A stretch of DNA of 64,000 nt from CAVVAL01 sp963740215 (GTDB lineage Bacteria > Actinomycetota > Actinomycetes > Mycobacteriales > Cryptosporangiaceae). The position numbers and the translations under genes were made by a program. The notes under the pieces were generated by a model. The model worked only from the letters and a program-made list of their open reading frames with translations. It was not told the origin of the DNA and ran no database searches. Positions 25,461-33,821 of the stretch are shown piece by piece. Location: the NCBI GenBank assembly GCA_963740215.1, contig CAVUDJ010000015.1, forward strand, positions 620,001 to 684,000, written 5' to 3'. Position 1 is the stretch's first letter. The number at the start of each line of letters is the position of its first letter.

Positions 25461-26639
25461 GTGTACCCCTCACTGACCCGCACCGCAGCGGCTCTGGCCG
25501 TCACGACGCTGGCCAGCGCAGCCCTCATTGCCGTCCCCGCTGAGGCAGCGGCGCCACAGTGGACAGTCGCGCCCGCCCCCAACATCGGCAGCCCGTCCCT
25601 GCTCACCGGCGTCACCGCGCTCAACCGCACGAACGCCTGGGCCGTCGGCCGCGTCGGTGACTCGTGGAACGTGCGTCCGCAGGCTCTGCGGTGGGACGGC
25701 ACGTACTGGCGCCCGTCCCACGTGCCGATCGACTCCACCGGCGTCCTGAACGGCGTCGACGCCACGTACAGCGGTTCCGCCTACGCGGTCGGCAGCGCCG
25801 ACTCCCAGCGCCGCACGTTCGTGACCCGGTACCGCGCCGGGGCGTGGTCCACGCTGCCGAGTCCGTCGCCCGGTGTCGGTGCGCACGAGCTGAAGGCGGT
25901 CACCATGCTGTCCGACTGGGACGGCTGGGCCGTGGGCGGTTACAACGCAACGGCGGGTGGCGCAGACCACGACAACCTCATTTTCCGTTGGAATGGAGTC
26001 AGCTGGAACCAGGTACCCGTGCCGAACGCCGGCGCGGGGATCAACATGCTCACGGGCGTCACCGCCACCGGCCCGAACAGCGCCTGGGCGGTCGGCTACC
26101 TCACCTGGCCGGGCCAGGGCGTGCCGCGCGAGACCGTGATCCTGCGCTGGGACGGCGTGTCCTGGAAGCGGGTGCCGAGCCCGAACCTGAGCAGCCCGGC
26201 CGCGGGCGGCCAGAACATGCTGAACGCCGTCACCGCGGTGTCGCCAACCGAGGCGTGGGCCGTCGGGTTCACCGCCGGCCAGGGCTGGTCGGCGCGCCGG
26301 CCGGTCGCGATGCGCTGGAACGGCGGCGCGTGGATTCCGGTGCCTACTCCCCCGATCGCCGAGGCGCTGGAGTACACGGGAGTCGCGGCGGTGTCGTCGT
26401 CGCGGGTGTACTTCGCCGGTTACCAGGGCCGCTTCCTCGACCAGAACATGCTGGTCCGCTGGGACGGCGCCCGGCTGGTGGCGGAGTCGGTCGCCGAACC
26501 GGCCACCGGCTTCGCGGCGATGACGCCGATCGGCTCCGCGCTCACGTCGGTGACAGCGGTTCCCTCTGGCGAGGCATGGGCGGTAGGCCATCTCGGCAAC
26601 ACTCAGAACCGGGTGCTGGCGCGGGCGGCGGGGGCGTAG
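25461..26639 (+). CDS. Secreted WAVG-repeat beta-propeller protein
   Basis: A 392-residue exported protein. Start GTG 25461 follows CGGAG; GTG 25455 in frame is less well placed. The signal peptide is AALAVTTLASAALIAVPAEA. The mature part is about seven ~50-residue repeats with the motif TAV/xNAWAVG followed by RWDG-x-W, e.g. LNRTNAWAVGRVG, WDGWAVGGYNA, PNSAWAVGYLT, PTEAWAVGFTA and SGEAWAVGHLG. Such repeats build a beta-propeller that binds ligands at the surface. Substrate unknown. It sits directly behind a LAL regulator. Confidence 0.85.
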   Translation: MYPSLTRTAAALAVTTLASAALIAVPAEAAAPQWTVAPAPNIGSPSLLTGVTALNRTNAWAVGRVGDSWNVRPQALRWDGTYWRPSHVPIDSTGVLNGVDATYSGSAYAVGSADSQRRTFVTRYRAGAWSTLPSPSPGVGAHELKAVTMLSDWDGWAVGGYNATAGGADHDNLIFRWNGVSWNQVPVPNAGAGINMLTGVTATGPNSAWAVGYLTWPGQGVPRETVILRWDGVSWKRVPSPNLSSPAAGGQNMLNAVTAVSPTEAWAVGFTAGQGWSARRPVAMRWNGGAWIPVPTPPIAEALEYTGVAAVSSSRVYFAGYQGRFLDQNMLVRWDGARLVAESVAEPATGFAAMTPIGSALTSVTAVPSGEAWAVGHLGNTQNRVLARAAGA

Positions 26640-26774
26640 GTTCGTCCATAGGGGACCGTGGCCTGGGTGGCCTCCAACCGTCGGGCATGAGTTCCTCCTC
26701 GTAGGTGGGTGCATGTCGAGCATCACGCGGGTGCCGCACAAGCGCATGGGTGCTCGACCCCCAGACACTGCGTC

Positions 26775-26802
26775 GCCCTACCCACCGCTGTTTGGGTAGG
26801 GC
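26775..26802 (+). terminator. Terminator after the propeller gene
   Basis: Perfect 10-bp arms GCCCTACCCA / TGGGTAGGGC with an 8-nt loop, in the 260-bp gap before the Tat-exported hydrolase. Nothing else was recognised in that gap. Confidence 0.7.
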
Positions 26803-26899
26803 GGCGCGCTGATTGGGTGTCCGGCGCTGTGTACGTGGGGCGGGGCGCGCCGCCACGCTGGGCGGCACCCACGACGACACAGCCACCCTGGAGAACGCA

Positions 26900-28816
26900 A
26901 TGGCGACCACACCCACCCCCGCCGGCCTGTCGCGCCGCCGTCTCCTGCAGATCGGCGTCGGCTCGGCCGGCGCCCTTGTCGCGGGCGGCGTCGCGGACCC
27001 GGCGGCAGCGGCAGCGCCCAAGGTCGCGTCCCTGGACGTCCTGGCCTTACGGCGCCCCGTGTACGCCGGCATCTGGGAGCCGAACAGCGGCGGCCAGTAC
27101 CTCCGGCTGGACCGCACGTACGACCCGTTCCTCGCGGACTACGGCGAGATGTGGGGCAAGAACTTCCGCATCAGGACGCTGACGTCCTATGTCGGCGAGG
27201 GGAACCAGGTCTTCTACAGCGCCGCCTACAACGCGAGCAGCGCGGGCCAGTACCTGCGCCTGGGCCGCGACTACAACGGCCTGCTCGCGGACTTCGGCGA
27301 GATGTGGAACAGGGCCTTCAAGCTCAGCGCGCTGAGCGCCTACGTCCGCGACGGGCAGGTCTTCTACGACGCCACGTACGACCCCAACACGAACGGGCAG
27401 GGTCTATACGTCCACAAGACCCACGACGAGTTCGTGGCCGCCTACGGCGACATGTGGAATCGCGGCTTCCGGCTGGCCGGCCTCACGTCGTTCGTGGTCA
27501 ACGGGCAGGTGTACTACACCGGGTACTTCAACCCCAGCACGAGCGGCCAGTACCTCCGCCTGTGGCGCGGCCGCGACCAGTTCCTGCGCGAGGTCGCCGA
27601 GCTGCGAGCCCAGGGCTTCCGTCCGGCCGTCCTCAGCACCCACGTCCTGGGCGGCGCCGTGTACTACAACGCCGCCTACAACCAGGTCAGCACGCTGCTG
27701 GCGATCGACGAGCCGTACGACGAGTTCGTCGCCACCTACGGCGAGATGTGGAACAAGAACTACCGCCTCGGGGCGCTCGTCACCGACCACGTGGAGGCGC
27801 TGAACGTCAACGAGATGGCGCGCGGGCTCAACAGCCGCCTCGCGGCGAACGTCGTCGGCTTCTCCGCCGGGCTCGCCACGGCCGGGTACGCCACCTCGAC
27901 GGCGGCCGGGCTCGCGCGCACGGCGACGAACGGCTCGCGCGCGTCGTCGGCCGGCGCCCGGTTGAACATCGCCAGCGTGAACAAGACGATCACCGCCGTC
28001 GGGGTGTTGCAGTGCCTCGCCGCGCGCGGCCTGACGATCGACAGCACGGTTCACCAGTACCTGCCCAGCGACTGGACGCGCGGCCCCAACACCCGGTCGA
28101 TCACGTTCCGCGAGCTGCTGACCCACCGCAGCGGGTTCCGGATCGGCAGCGAGAAGTACGCCGACATCAAGAAGCAGATCGAGGCGGGCGTGACGCTCAC
28201 CGACAAGACCACGGCCGTGTACCGGAACGAGAACTTCGCGATCTTCCGGATCGTGATCCCGTACCTGGACGGGTTCTCCGAGTCGGGCGTCACGGACAAG
28301 GACGTCGCCACCAGCAACTGGTACCTCAGCTACGTGAACCGCAAGATCTTCGCCCCCTGCGGCATCGCGACCGTGCGGGCGAAGCCGGAGACCAGCAACC
28401 AGACGCTGTGCTACCCGTTCCCGGCCGGCAACGTCGGCGGAACGGACTGGGGTGACTGGACCACACTCACCGGCGGCGGCTGCCTCAACGTCTCCGCCAA
28501 CGAGCTGGCCACCTTCCTCAAGACCCTGCGAGAGACGAACGTCCTGCTCACACCCCAGCAGCGGCAGGCGATGATCGACAACGACCTCGGCTGGCAGGGA
28601 CACACACCGGTGCGGCACGGGCAGGTCAGCAGCCACGGCGGGTTCCTGTGGGCACCCACGCCGAGCAACGGGCAGATCCAGCTCAACACCGTGATCTGCA
28701 GCTTCTCGTCCGGGGTGCACGCGTCGGTGCTGGTGAACTCCAGGATCGGCAACGGCGTCGACCTGTGGCGATCCGTCACAGACGCCTACCGCGACGCGTG
28801 GGTGCCGCTCACGTAG
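26900..28816 (+). CDS. Tat-exported PGH-like repeat protein with beta-lactamase-type serine hydrolase domain
   Basis: 638 residues; ATG 26900 follows GGAG. A twin-arginine signal (LSRRRLLQIG, then a hydrophobic core) leads the protein. Residues ~50-310 hold five ~50-residue repeats with W/YNAxY, QYLRL and YGEMWNKNYRLGAL motifs. These resemble the structural repeats of polyglycine hydrolases. The C-terminal domain (~315-638) has the serine beta-lactamase/DD-peptidase motifs: Ser359-x-x-Lys362 in ASVNKTIT, Tyr441-x-Asn443 in VYRNENF, and an HGG box (His579 in SSHGGFLW). Cleavage of an extracellular peptide or ester bond is expected, with substrate unknown. It overlaps the convergent P450 gene by 8 bp. 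Confidence 0.87.
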   Translation: MATTPTPAGLSRRRLLQIGVGSAGALVAGGVADPAAAAAPKVASLDVLALRRPVYAGIWEPNSGGQYLRLDRTYDPFLADYGEMWGKNFRIRTLTSYVGEGNQVFYSAAYNASSAGQYLRLGRDYNGLLADFGEMWNRAFKLSALSAYVRDGQVFYDATYDPNTNGQGLYVHKTHDEFVAAYGDMWNRGFRLAGLTSFVVNGQVYYTGYFNPSTSGQYLRLWRGRDQFLREVAELRAQGFRPAVLSTHVLGGAVYYNAAYNQVSTLLAIDEPYDEFVATYGEMWNKNYRLGALVTDHVEALNVNEMARGLNSRLAANVVGFSAGLATAGYATSTAAGLARTATNGSRASSAGARLNIASVNKTITAVGVLQCLAARGLTIDSTVHQYLPSDWTRGPNTRSITFRELLTHRSGFRIGSEKYADIKKQIEAGVTLTDKTTAVYRNENFAIFRIVIPYLDGFSESGVTDKDVATSNWYLSYVNRKIFAPCGIATVRAKPETSNQTLCYPFPAGNVGGTDWGDWTTLTGGGCLNVSANELATFLKTLRETNVLLTPQQRQAMIDNDLGWQGHTPVRHGQVSSHGGFLWAPTPSNGQIQLNTVICSFSSGVHASVLVNSRIGNGVDLWRSVTDAYRDAWVPLT

Positions 28817-30137
28817 TCACGGCGTTGACCTTGCGCCGGTACCGGACGCGGCACGGACTCTGCGGCGCCGTCGTTTGCCCGACTGCCGGTACCGGCGCGG
28901 TGTCGACGAGTTCGAGATCGAAGTGTTGGAGCAGCCGCGTCACCGTCAGCTTGATCTCCAGGTAGGCGAACTGCGCCCCGAGGCAGCGGTGCAGGCCGCC
29001 GCCGAAGCCGACGAGGAGCCGCTGGGCCTTCGGGTCGTCGAGGTACCGGTCGGGGTGGAACCGGTCCGGGTCGGGGAAGACGTCGGGCAGGCGATGCATG
29101 AGCGCAGGCGGCACCATCACGACCGCGCCCTTCGGGATCCGGTAGCCGGCGTAGTCGATCGTCTCCACGGCCTTGCGCGCGATCACCAACGTGACCGGGT
29201 GCAGCCGCTCGGTCTCGTGCACGGCACGGTCGAGCGCCGGCAACCGGTGCAGCTTCTTCACGCTGAGCGGCTCTGACGGGTCGAGCACCGTGCGCTGCTC
29301 GTCGAGCACCTTGTCCAGTTCGTGCGGGTTCTGCAGCAGGTCGATGAGCGACCAGCTGAGGTGCGCGTTCGTGGTCTCGTACCCCACCCAGATCATCATC
29401 AGGACCAGATTGACGATGCGGTGCTCCGGAACCAGCTCGCCGTCGGCATACCTGGCCTCGCTCAACACCTGCAGGAAGTCGGCCGGCTCCAGCGGATGCG
29501 CGCGGCGCTCCCGGATCACGTCGCCGATCACCCGCCGCAGCTCGTCACGGGCCTGGTGGCAACGCACCATCTTCGGCACCGGCACCCACCCCGGGATCAG
29601 CGGATCCATGCCCTCGGAGAACTGGCGGAACACGTCGAAGAAGCTACGGCCGAGACGCCCGGACAGATCGGAGCCGAGGAAACACTGCGTCGCCACGTTC
29701 ATCACGTGCGGGCCCATCGTGGTGACGAGATCCATCTCGCCGGTCTCGCCCAACTGCTCGATCAGCTCGTCCGTCAGCGCGTCCATGATCTCGACGTGAC
29801 TCTCGAGCTGCCGCGCCTGGAACCGCGGCAGCACGATGTCACGCTGCCGCCTGTACTCCTCCTCGTCAGCCAGGAAGTAGCCGTCGGCGCCGAACATGTG
29901 CACGAAGAACGGGTACGCGCGCCGGATCGACAGGCGCTTGTCCGTCTCGGCGAACACGAACTTGCTGTGCTCCGGGCCGAGCAGCACGATGCCCGGCGGT
30001 CCCGGCAGGCGCAGCCGGAAGATCTTGCCGTGCTCGTCATAGCCACGGCGGAGGACCGTCTCCGGCGAGCGGAGGAACTCCCGGGCGTGCCCGAGCAACA
30101 GGCCGGAGCCCGAGACGGTCGGCGGCAGCGGTGACAT
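28809..30137 (-). CDS. Cytochrome P450
   Basis: A 442-residue bacterial P450 with all hallmarks: I-helix WVGYETTNAHLS, the ExxR motif in HETERLHP, the PDRFHPDRY segment, and the haem loop FGGGLHRCLGAQFA with ligand Cys385. The N-terminal region (MFGADGYFLADEEEYRRQR) resembles CYP51/CYP-lipid-type monooxygenases rather than antibiotic-tailoring P450s, but the substrate is not predictable. Start ATG 30137 follows GAGGAGG. No ferredoxin gene is adjacent. It overlaps the hydrolase gene tail-to-tail. Confidence 0.93.
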   Translation of the reverse strand: MSPLPPTVSGSGLLLGHAREFLRSPETVLRRGYDEHGKIFRLRLPGPPGIVLLGPEHSKFVFAETDKRLSIRRAYPFFVHMFGADGYFLADEEEYRRQRDIVLPRFQARQLESHVEIMDALTDELIEQLGETGEMDLVTTMGPHVMNVATQCFLGSDLSGRLGRSFFDVFRQFSEGMDPLIPGWVPVPKMVRCHQARDELRRVIGDVIRERRAHPLEPADFLQVLSEARYADGELVPEHRIVNLVLMMIWVGYETTNAHLSWSLIDLLQNPHELDKVLDEQRTVLDPSEPLSVKKLHRLPALDRAVHETERLHPVTLVIARKAVETIDYAGYRIPKGAVVMVPPALMHRLPDVFPDPDRFHPDRYLDDPKAQRLLVGFGGGLHRCLGAQFAYLEIKLTVTRLLQHFDLELVDTAPVPAVGQTTAPQSPCRVRYRRKVNAVTT

Positions 30138-30259
30138 GAAGGCCTCCTCGGTCGGTGGAGAGCCTCCTTACTTACGTCGCCTGGACCACCGAGGTTCGAG
30201 CTGTACTGCGGCGCGTTGTGAAGCTCGCATCACCTGGGGTGACCTCGACCGCGGACGCG

Positions 30260-31063
30260 TCAGGGCTTGCGGCCGACCGCGCAGAACTCGTCGACATCGA
30301 CGGGAACTGGCTTGTCCGGATCGGGACGCCACCGCGGGCACGACACGACACCGGGCTCCACCAGCTCCAGCCCGTCGAAGAAGCTCGCGATCTGGTCGGG
30401 CGAGCGCAGGTGGTACGGGACGGCACCGCTGCTGTTGTAGCCCTCCTGCGCCTCGGCGAAGTCCTTGCTGATGACGTTCGTGCCGTCATTCAGCGCCAGG
30501 TAGCTCCCGGACGGCAGGCCCGCGAGCAGCCGCCTGATGATCGAGCGCGCCTCCTCGTCGTCGCCGACGTGCCCGAGGATGCCCATGAGCATCAGCGCGA
30601 CCGGCTTGTTGAAGTCGAGAACCTGGCTGGCGCCCTCAAGGATCTTCTCGGGATCGCGCAGGTCGGCGTCGATGTAGTGGGTGACGCCCTCCGGCGTGGT
30701 GGTGAGCAGCGCGCGAGCGTGCGCCAGCACCAGCGGATCGTTGTCGACGTAGACGATGTGCGACTCCGGCGCGACCCGCTGCGCGACCTCGTGCGTATTG
30801 TCCGAGGTCGGGAGCCCGGTGCCGACGTCGAGGAACTGCCGGATGCCCGCCTCGCCGGCGAGGTACGTGACCGCTCGCACCAGGAACGCCCGCGATTCGC
30901 GCGCGATGTCGATGATGCCTGGGAACACCTGGCAGTACTGGTCACCGGCTTCGCGGTCGACGGCGAAGTTGTCCTTGCCGCCGAGCCAGTAGTTCCAGAT
31001 CCGCGCCGACTGCGGCACGGTGGTCACGAGCTTGCTGTACGGCTCAACTGATTCGTCCGTCAC
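30260..31063 (-). CDS. DUF574-type SAM-dependent methyltransferase
   Basis: A 267-residue protein of the actinobacterial DUF574/SAM-methyltransferase family. Typical are the N-terminal PQSARIWNYWLGGKDNF signature, the SAM loop FLDVGTGLPTSDNTHEVAQ, the acidic IVYVDNDPLVLAHARALL, and LMLMGILGHVGDD. The family is abundant in actinomycetes and mostly of unknown substrate. The GTG 31063 start lies next to a 14-bp palindrome GAAGGGCGCCCTTC (31065-31078) that contains the AAGGG ribosome-binding site on the complement, so initiation may depend on local folding. It lies upstream of the P450 in the same direction, 122 bp apart. Confidence 0.9.
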   Translation of the reverse strand: MTDESVEPYSKLVTTVPQSARIWNYWLGGKDNFAVDREAGDQYCQVFPGIIDIARESRAFLVRAVTYLAGEAGIRQFLDVGTGLPTSDNTHEVAQRVAPESHIVYVDNDPLVLAHARALLTTTPEGVTHYIDADLRDPEKILEGASQVLDFNKPVALMLMGILGHVGDDEEARSIIRRLLAGLPSGSYLALNDGTNVISKDFAEAQEGYNSSGAVPYHLRSPDQIASFFDGLELVEPGVVSCPRWRPDPDKPVPVDVDEFCAVGRKP

Positions 31064-31122
31064 CGAAGGGCGCCCTTCTTGCGGTGGATCGCTCGCTCCG
31101 CAGCGTAGTACTCCGCAGGCCC

Positions 31123-31986
31123 TCAGTCACGAACAGCGGGAAAGACCTGGTTCCGGCCACCGTTCTTGGCCGAGTACAGCGCGGCGTCGGCGTCGGCGAG
31201 CAGGTCGGGCAGGTCGTGCACACCACCCTCCACACTGGCCACGCCGAGGCTGATCGTGACCGGCAGCGGCCCGGCCGCGGTCTGCACCGGCTCGGTGCCC
31301 ACCACCTGCCGCAGACGCTCGGCCAGCCTCGCCGCCTGCTCGCCCGTCTCCGGCGTCACCAGGGCGAACTCCTCGCCGCCGTACCGTCCGAGCAGGTCGG
31401 AGTCGCGCGCCATGCCACGCACCCGCTGGGCGACCGCACGGATCACCTCGTCGCCGACGGGATGCCCGTACGTGTCGTTGATCCGCTTGAAGTGGTCGAT
31501 GTCCATCATGATCGCCGCCAGCGGACGCTCGTACCGCTGCGTGATCCTGGCCTGCTTGGTCGCCTCGGCGAAGAAGTGGTTGCGCGTGGAAAGACCCGTG
31601 AGCCCGTCCACGGTGGCGAGCCGCTGTACCTCGCTGAACAGCCTCGCGTTCTGGTACGCGGTCATGCCCTGACCGGCGAGGGCCGCCGCGAGCTGCACCA
31701 TCTCCTCCTGCAGCGCGGTGTCGTGCCCCGACCCGACGAGCAGCAGGCCGGACGCGTTGCCCCGCTGCGCGATCGGGATCGCCAGCCAACTGGCCGGGCT
31801 GCCGAGGAGGTCGCCGATCGGCCCGCCACGGCCGACCCGGAGACGTAGCGGCATGAACGCCTGGTCGAGCGCTGGCGCCGGGGGCGGACGCCGGACCGTA
31901 CCTGGCCGCCACCACCAGAGCCGTCGTCTCCGTCCGGGGACAGCAGTGCCGCCGTCTGACCGCTCAGGGTCTCGGTGAGCACCCAC
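31123..31986 (-). CDS. GGDEF (diguanylate cyclase) segment of the broken kinase gene
   Basis: The frame that ends at 31123 encodes the end of the GAF-like region from about ALDQAFMPLRLRVG, a short helix (LFSEVQRLATVDGLTGLSTR), and a complete GGDEF domain: MMDIDHFKRINDTYGHPVGD, then GRYGGEEFAL as active site. An RDSD five residues before the site fits the RxxD inhibitory site that binds c-di-GMP. All catalytic residues are intact. Residues before ALDQAF in this frame are artefactual. If expressed alone it lacks a ribosome-binding site. Confidence 0.75.
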   Translation of the reverse strand: MGAHRDPERSDGGTAVPGRRRRLWWWRPGTVRRPPPAPALDQAFMPLRLRVGRGGPIGDLLGSPASWLAIPIAQRGNASGLLLVGSGHDTALQEEMVQLAAALAGQGMTAYQNARLFSEVQRLATVDGLTGLSTRNHFFAEATKQARITQRYERPLAAIMMDIDHFKRINDTYGHPVGDEVIRAVAQRVRGMARDSDLLGRYGGEEFALVTPETGEQAARLAERLRQVVGTEPVQTAAGPLPVTISLGVASVEGGVHDLPDLLADADAALYSAKNGGRNQVFPAVRD

Positions 31987-32921
31987 AGGAGCTGGCGCAT
32001 CACCTCGTCCGGGTCGAGCGTGGCGCTCTGCTTGGCCAGCGCCTGGCGCAGGGTCTCGGCCACGTCGCGCTGCCGCCGCGCGACCTCGACGCCCACCGCG
32101 AGCTGCGCCGCGCGGGCGGTCTCCAGCGACACCGCGACGTGGTTGGTGATCGCCATGAGCGTGTCGACGTCGTCCTCGTTGAACATTCCCCGGGCGATCC
32201 GGCTGTCGAGATAGACCACGCCGAGCAGCCGGGAGCGGAAGAGCAGCGGCGCGATCATGATGCTGCGCAGCCCGTGGATCTGGGCGCTGCGGGATCCGAG
32301 CGCGACGCCCTCCTCGCTGCCGCTCACGACCAGCGCCTTGCGCGACTTGTGGACCCGCTCCACCAGCGTCGTGCTGTAGCCGGTCAGCTCGCCGAGTTCG
32401 GCGCCGGCCGCGTCACGCCCGAGCGTGGGCACGAGCTGGTCGAGGTCCGGGTCGACCAGGAACAGGTACGCGCGTTCGGCGCCGAGGATGCGGACGGTTT
32501 CCTCAAGCGCCACCTGCGCCAGCTCGCGCGGGTCGAGCACCGTCGCGGATGCCAGGCTGACCTGCTGCAACGCCGCGAGCCGCCGCTGGTTGAGGGCGTC
32601 GCGGCTGGTGGTCACGTCCCTACCGACCGACACGGGGCTCGGCGACCACGGGCGTGTCGACCGGCACGCCGAACTCGCTGCGCACCCACGTGACACGGCT
32701 GGTCCACTGCTCGGCGGTGGCGATCTCCACCGCCAGCCGGGCCTGCTGGTCGGCGTGGCCCTGCTCGCCGAGCGACCGCCAGGCGCGCGCCCGTACCCGC
32801 GCCGCCTCGAACGCGACCAGCGGCGAGTCGAGACCGAGGATCTCCAACTCGGCGCCGACCAGCTCACCCAGGGCGAGATCGGGGTCGCCGGCCAGCACGG
32901 CGAGGTCGGCCGTGCCGACAC
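31662..32921 (-). CDS. GAF-domain segment of the broken kinase gene
   Basis: The meaningful part runs from about 32630 down to ~31900: DVTTSRDALNQRRLAALQQV, VLDPRELAQVALEETVRILG, then a GAF core (ERAYLFLVDPDLDQLVP, IHGLRSIMIAPLLFRSRLLG, VVYLDSRIARGMFNEDDVD) and a coiled coil leading to the cyclase. Upstream and downstream parts of this frame are out-of-phase translation. GAF domains bind small ligands and here would control the downstream GGDEF domain. Confidence 0.65.
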   Translation of the reverse strand: MSARPTSPCWPATPISPWVSWSAPSWRSSVSTRRWSRSRRRGYGRAPGGRSASRATPTSRPGWRWRSPPPSSGPAVSRGCAASSACRSTRPWSPSPVSVGRDVTTSRDALNQRRLAALQQVSLASATVLDPRELAQVALEETVRILGAERAYLFLVDPDLDQLVPTLGRDAAGAELGELTGYSTTLVERVHKSRKALVVSGSEEGVALGSRSAQIHGLRSIMIAPLLFRSRLLGVVYLDSRIARGMFNEDDVDTLMAITNHVAVSLETARAAQLAVGVEVARRQRDVAETLRQALAKQSATLDPDEVMRQLLWVLTETLSGQTAALLSPDGDDGSGGGGQVRSGVRPRRQRSTRRSCRYVSGSAVAGRSATSSAARPVGWRSRSRSGATRPACCSSGRGTTPRCRRRWCSSRRPSPVRA

Positions 32922-33663
32922 GGTGATGGGCCTTGAGGATCCGGCTGGTGGCGCCCTTGCCGACGTTCTTCACCGCCTGCGTCGCAGCCTCGATCAGCGC
33001 CGCCCGGTTCTCGCGCGTCGCGCGGTGGCACCGTTCGAGGCGGCCGTACGCCTCGTACACGTAGTAGGTGCGCTGCTCGGCCAGGAGCGCGGAAGGGCGG
33101 ACGCCCAGCTCGTCGAACTCGGCGGTGACCTGGTCGAACTGTGGCCCCAGATCGCCGCGCTCGACGAGCGCCACGAGCCGGGCGGCGAACAGGTTGACGA
33201 CCTGCGTGCGGTTCTCGGGGTTGAGGCTGAGGTACCGGCGCAGCGCGTCGATCCGCTCGTCGGCCTCGTGCGGCCGGCCGAACTGCGACGGGATGGCCGC
33301 CCCGGCGGAGCAGAAGCCGGCGCCCTCGGCCTCAGCGCCGGGACCGAGCCGGGCCCGCCCACGCTGGTACCACTCCAGCGCCTCACGGGTGCGGCCGCGC
33401 TGGAGGAGCCGGACGCAGGTGCCGGAGACGCCGGTGAGGAAGTCACCGAGGTCGAGCCAGCGCTCATGCTCGATGGTGGCGCGCATCCAGATCTGGCCGT
33501 CGTCGATCCCCGCCATGCTGGCGCCGACGCCGCGCCTCCACTCGACGTGCCCGATCACCGACGGATCGCCGAGATCGGCGGCAGCGCGCGCGGCCCGGTC
33601 GAACGTCTTCTTCGCGAGCCGGTGCAGGTGGAGCATGTTGGCGATCACGCCGAACCCCGCCAT
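32620..33663 (-). CDS. Helical repeat (TPR-like) segment of the broken kinase gene
   Basis: A 347-residue stretch of paired amphipathic helices (MLHLHRLAKKTFDRAARAAA, EHERWLDLGDFLTGVSG, RGRTREALEWYQRGRARLGP) of the kind that follows the ATPase in PknK-like proteins. It joins the previous frame at ~33693, where dropping one G gives NRLDPASVEYARHMAGFG. It joins the next frame at 32634-32637. The Met at 33663 is unlikely to be a true start. Confidence 0.6.
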   Translation of the reverse strand: MAGFGVIANMLHLHRLAKKTFDRAARAAADLGDPSVIGHVEWRRGVGASMAGIDDGQIWMRATIEHERWLDLGDFLTGVSGTCVRLLQRGRTREALEWYQRGRARLGPGAEAEGAGFCSAGAAIPSQFGRPHEADERIDALRRYLSLNPENRTQVVNLFAARLVALVERGDLGPQFDQVTAEFDELGVRPSALLAEQRTYYVYEAYGRLERCHRATRENRAALIEAATQAVKNVGKGATSRILKAHHRVGTADLAVLAGDPDLALGELVGAELEILGLDSPLVAFEAARVRARAWRSLGEQGHADQQARLAVEIATAEQWTSRVTWVRSEFGVPVDTPVVAEPRVGR

Positions 33664-33821
33664 GTGCCGCGCGTACTCGACGCTCGCTGGGTCCGAGCCG
33701 GTTCACGACGTACAGCGAGCGGAACGACATCGTGGCGCGCAGGTCCGGCCGCATCTTGATCGTCGACGCGTAGGCCGCCACGTCGTAGAACATCGCCTCC
33801 AGGCGGTACCGCTCGCGCTGC

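Noticed and set aside
28809..31063. Biosynthetic gene cluster around P450, methyltransferase and LAL regulator
   Set aside because: No PKS, NRPS, terpene synthase, RiPP precursor or other core enzyme is nearby; gene directions do not form an operon.
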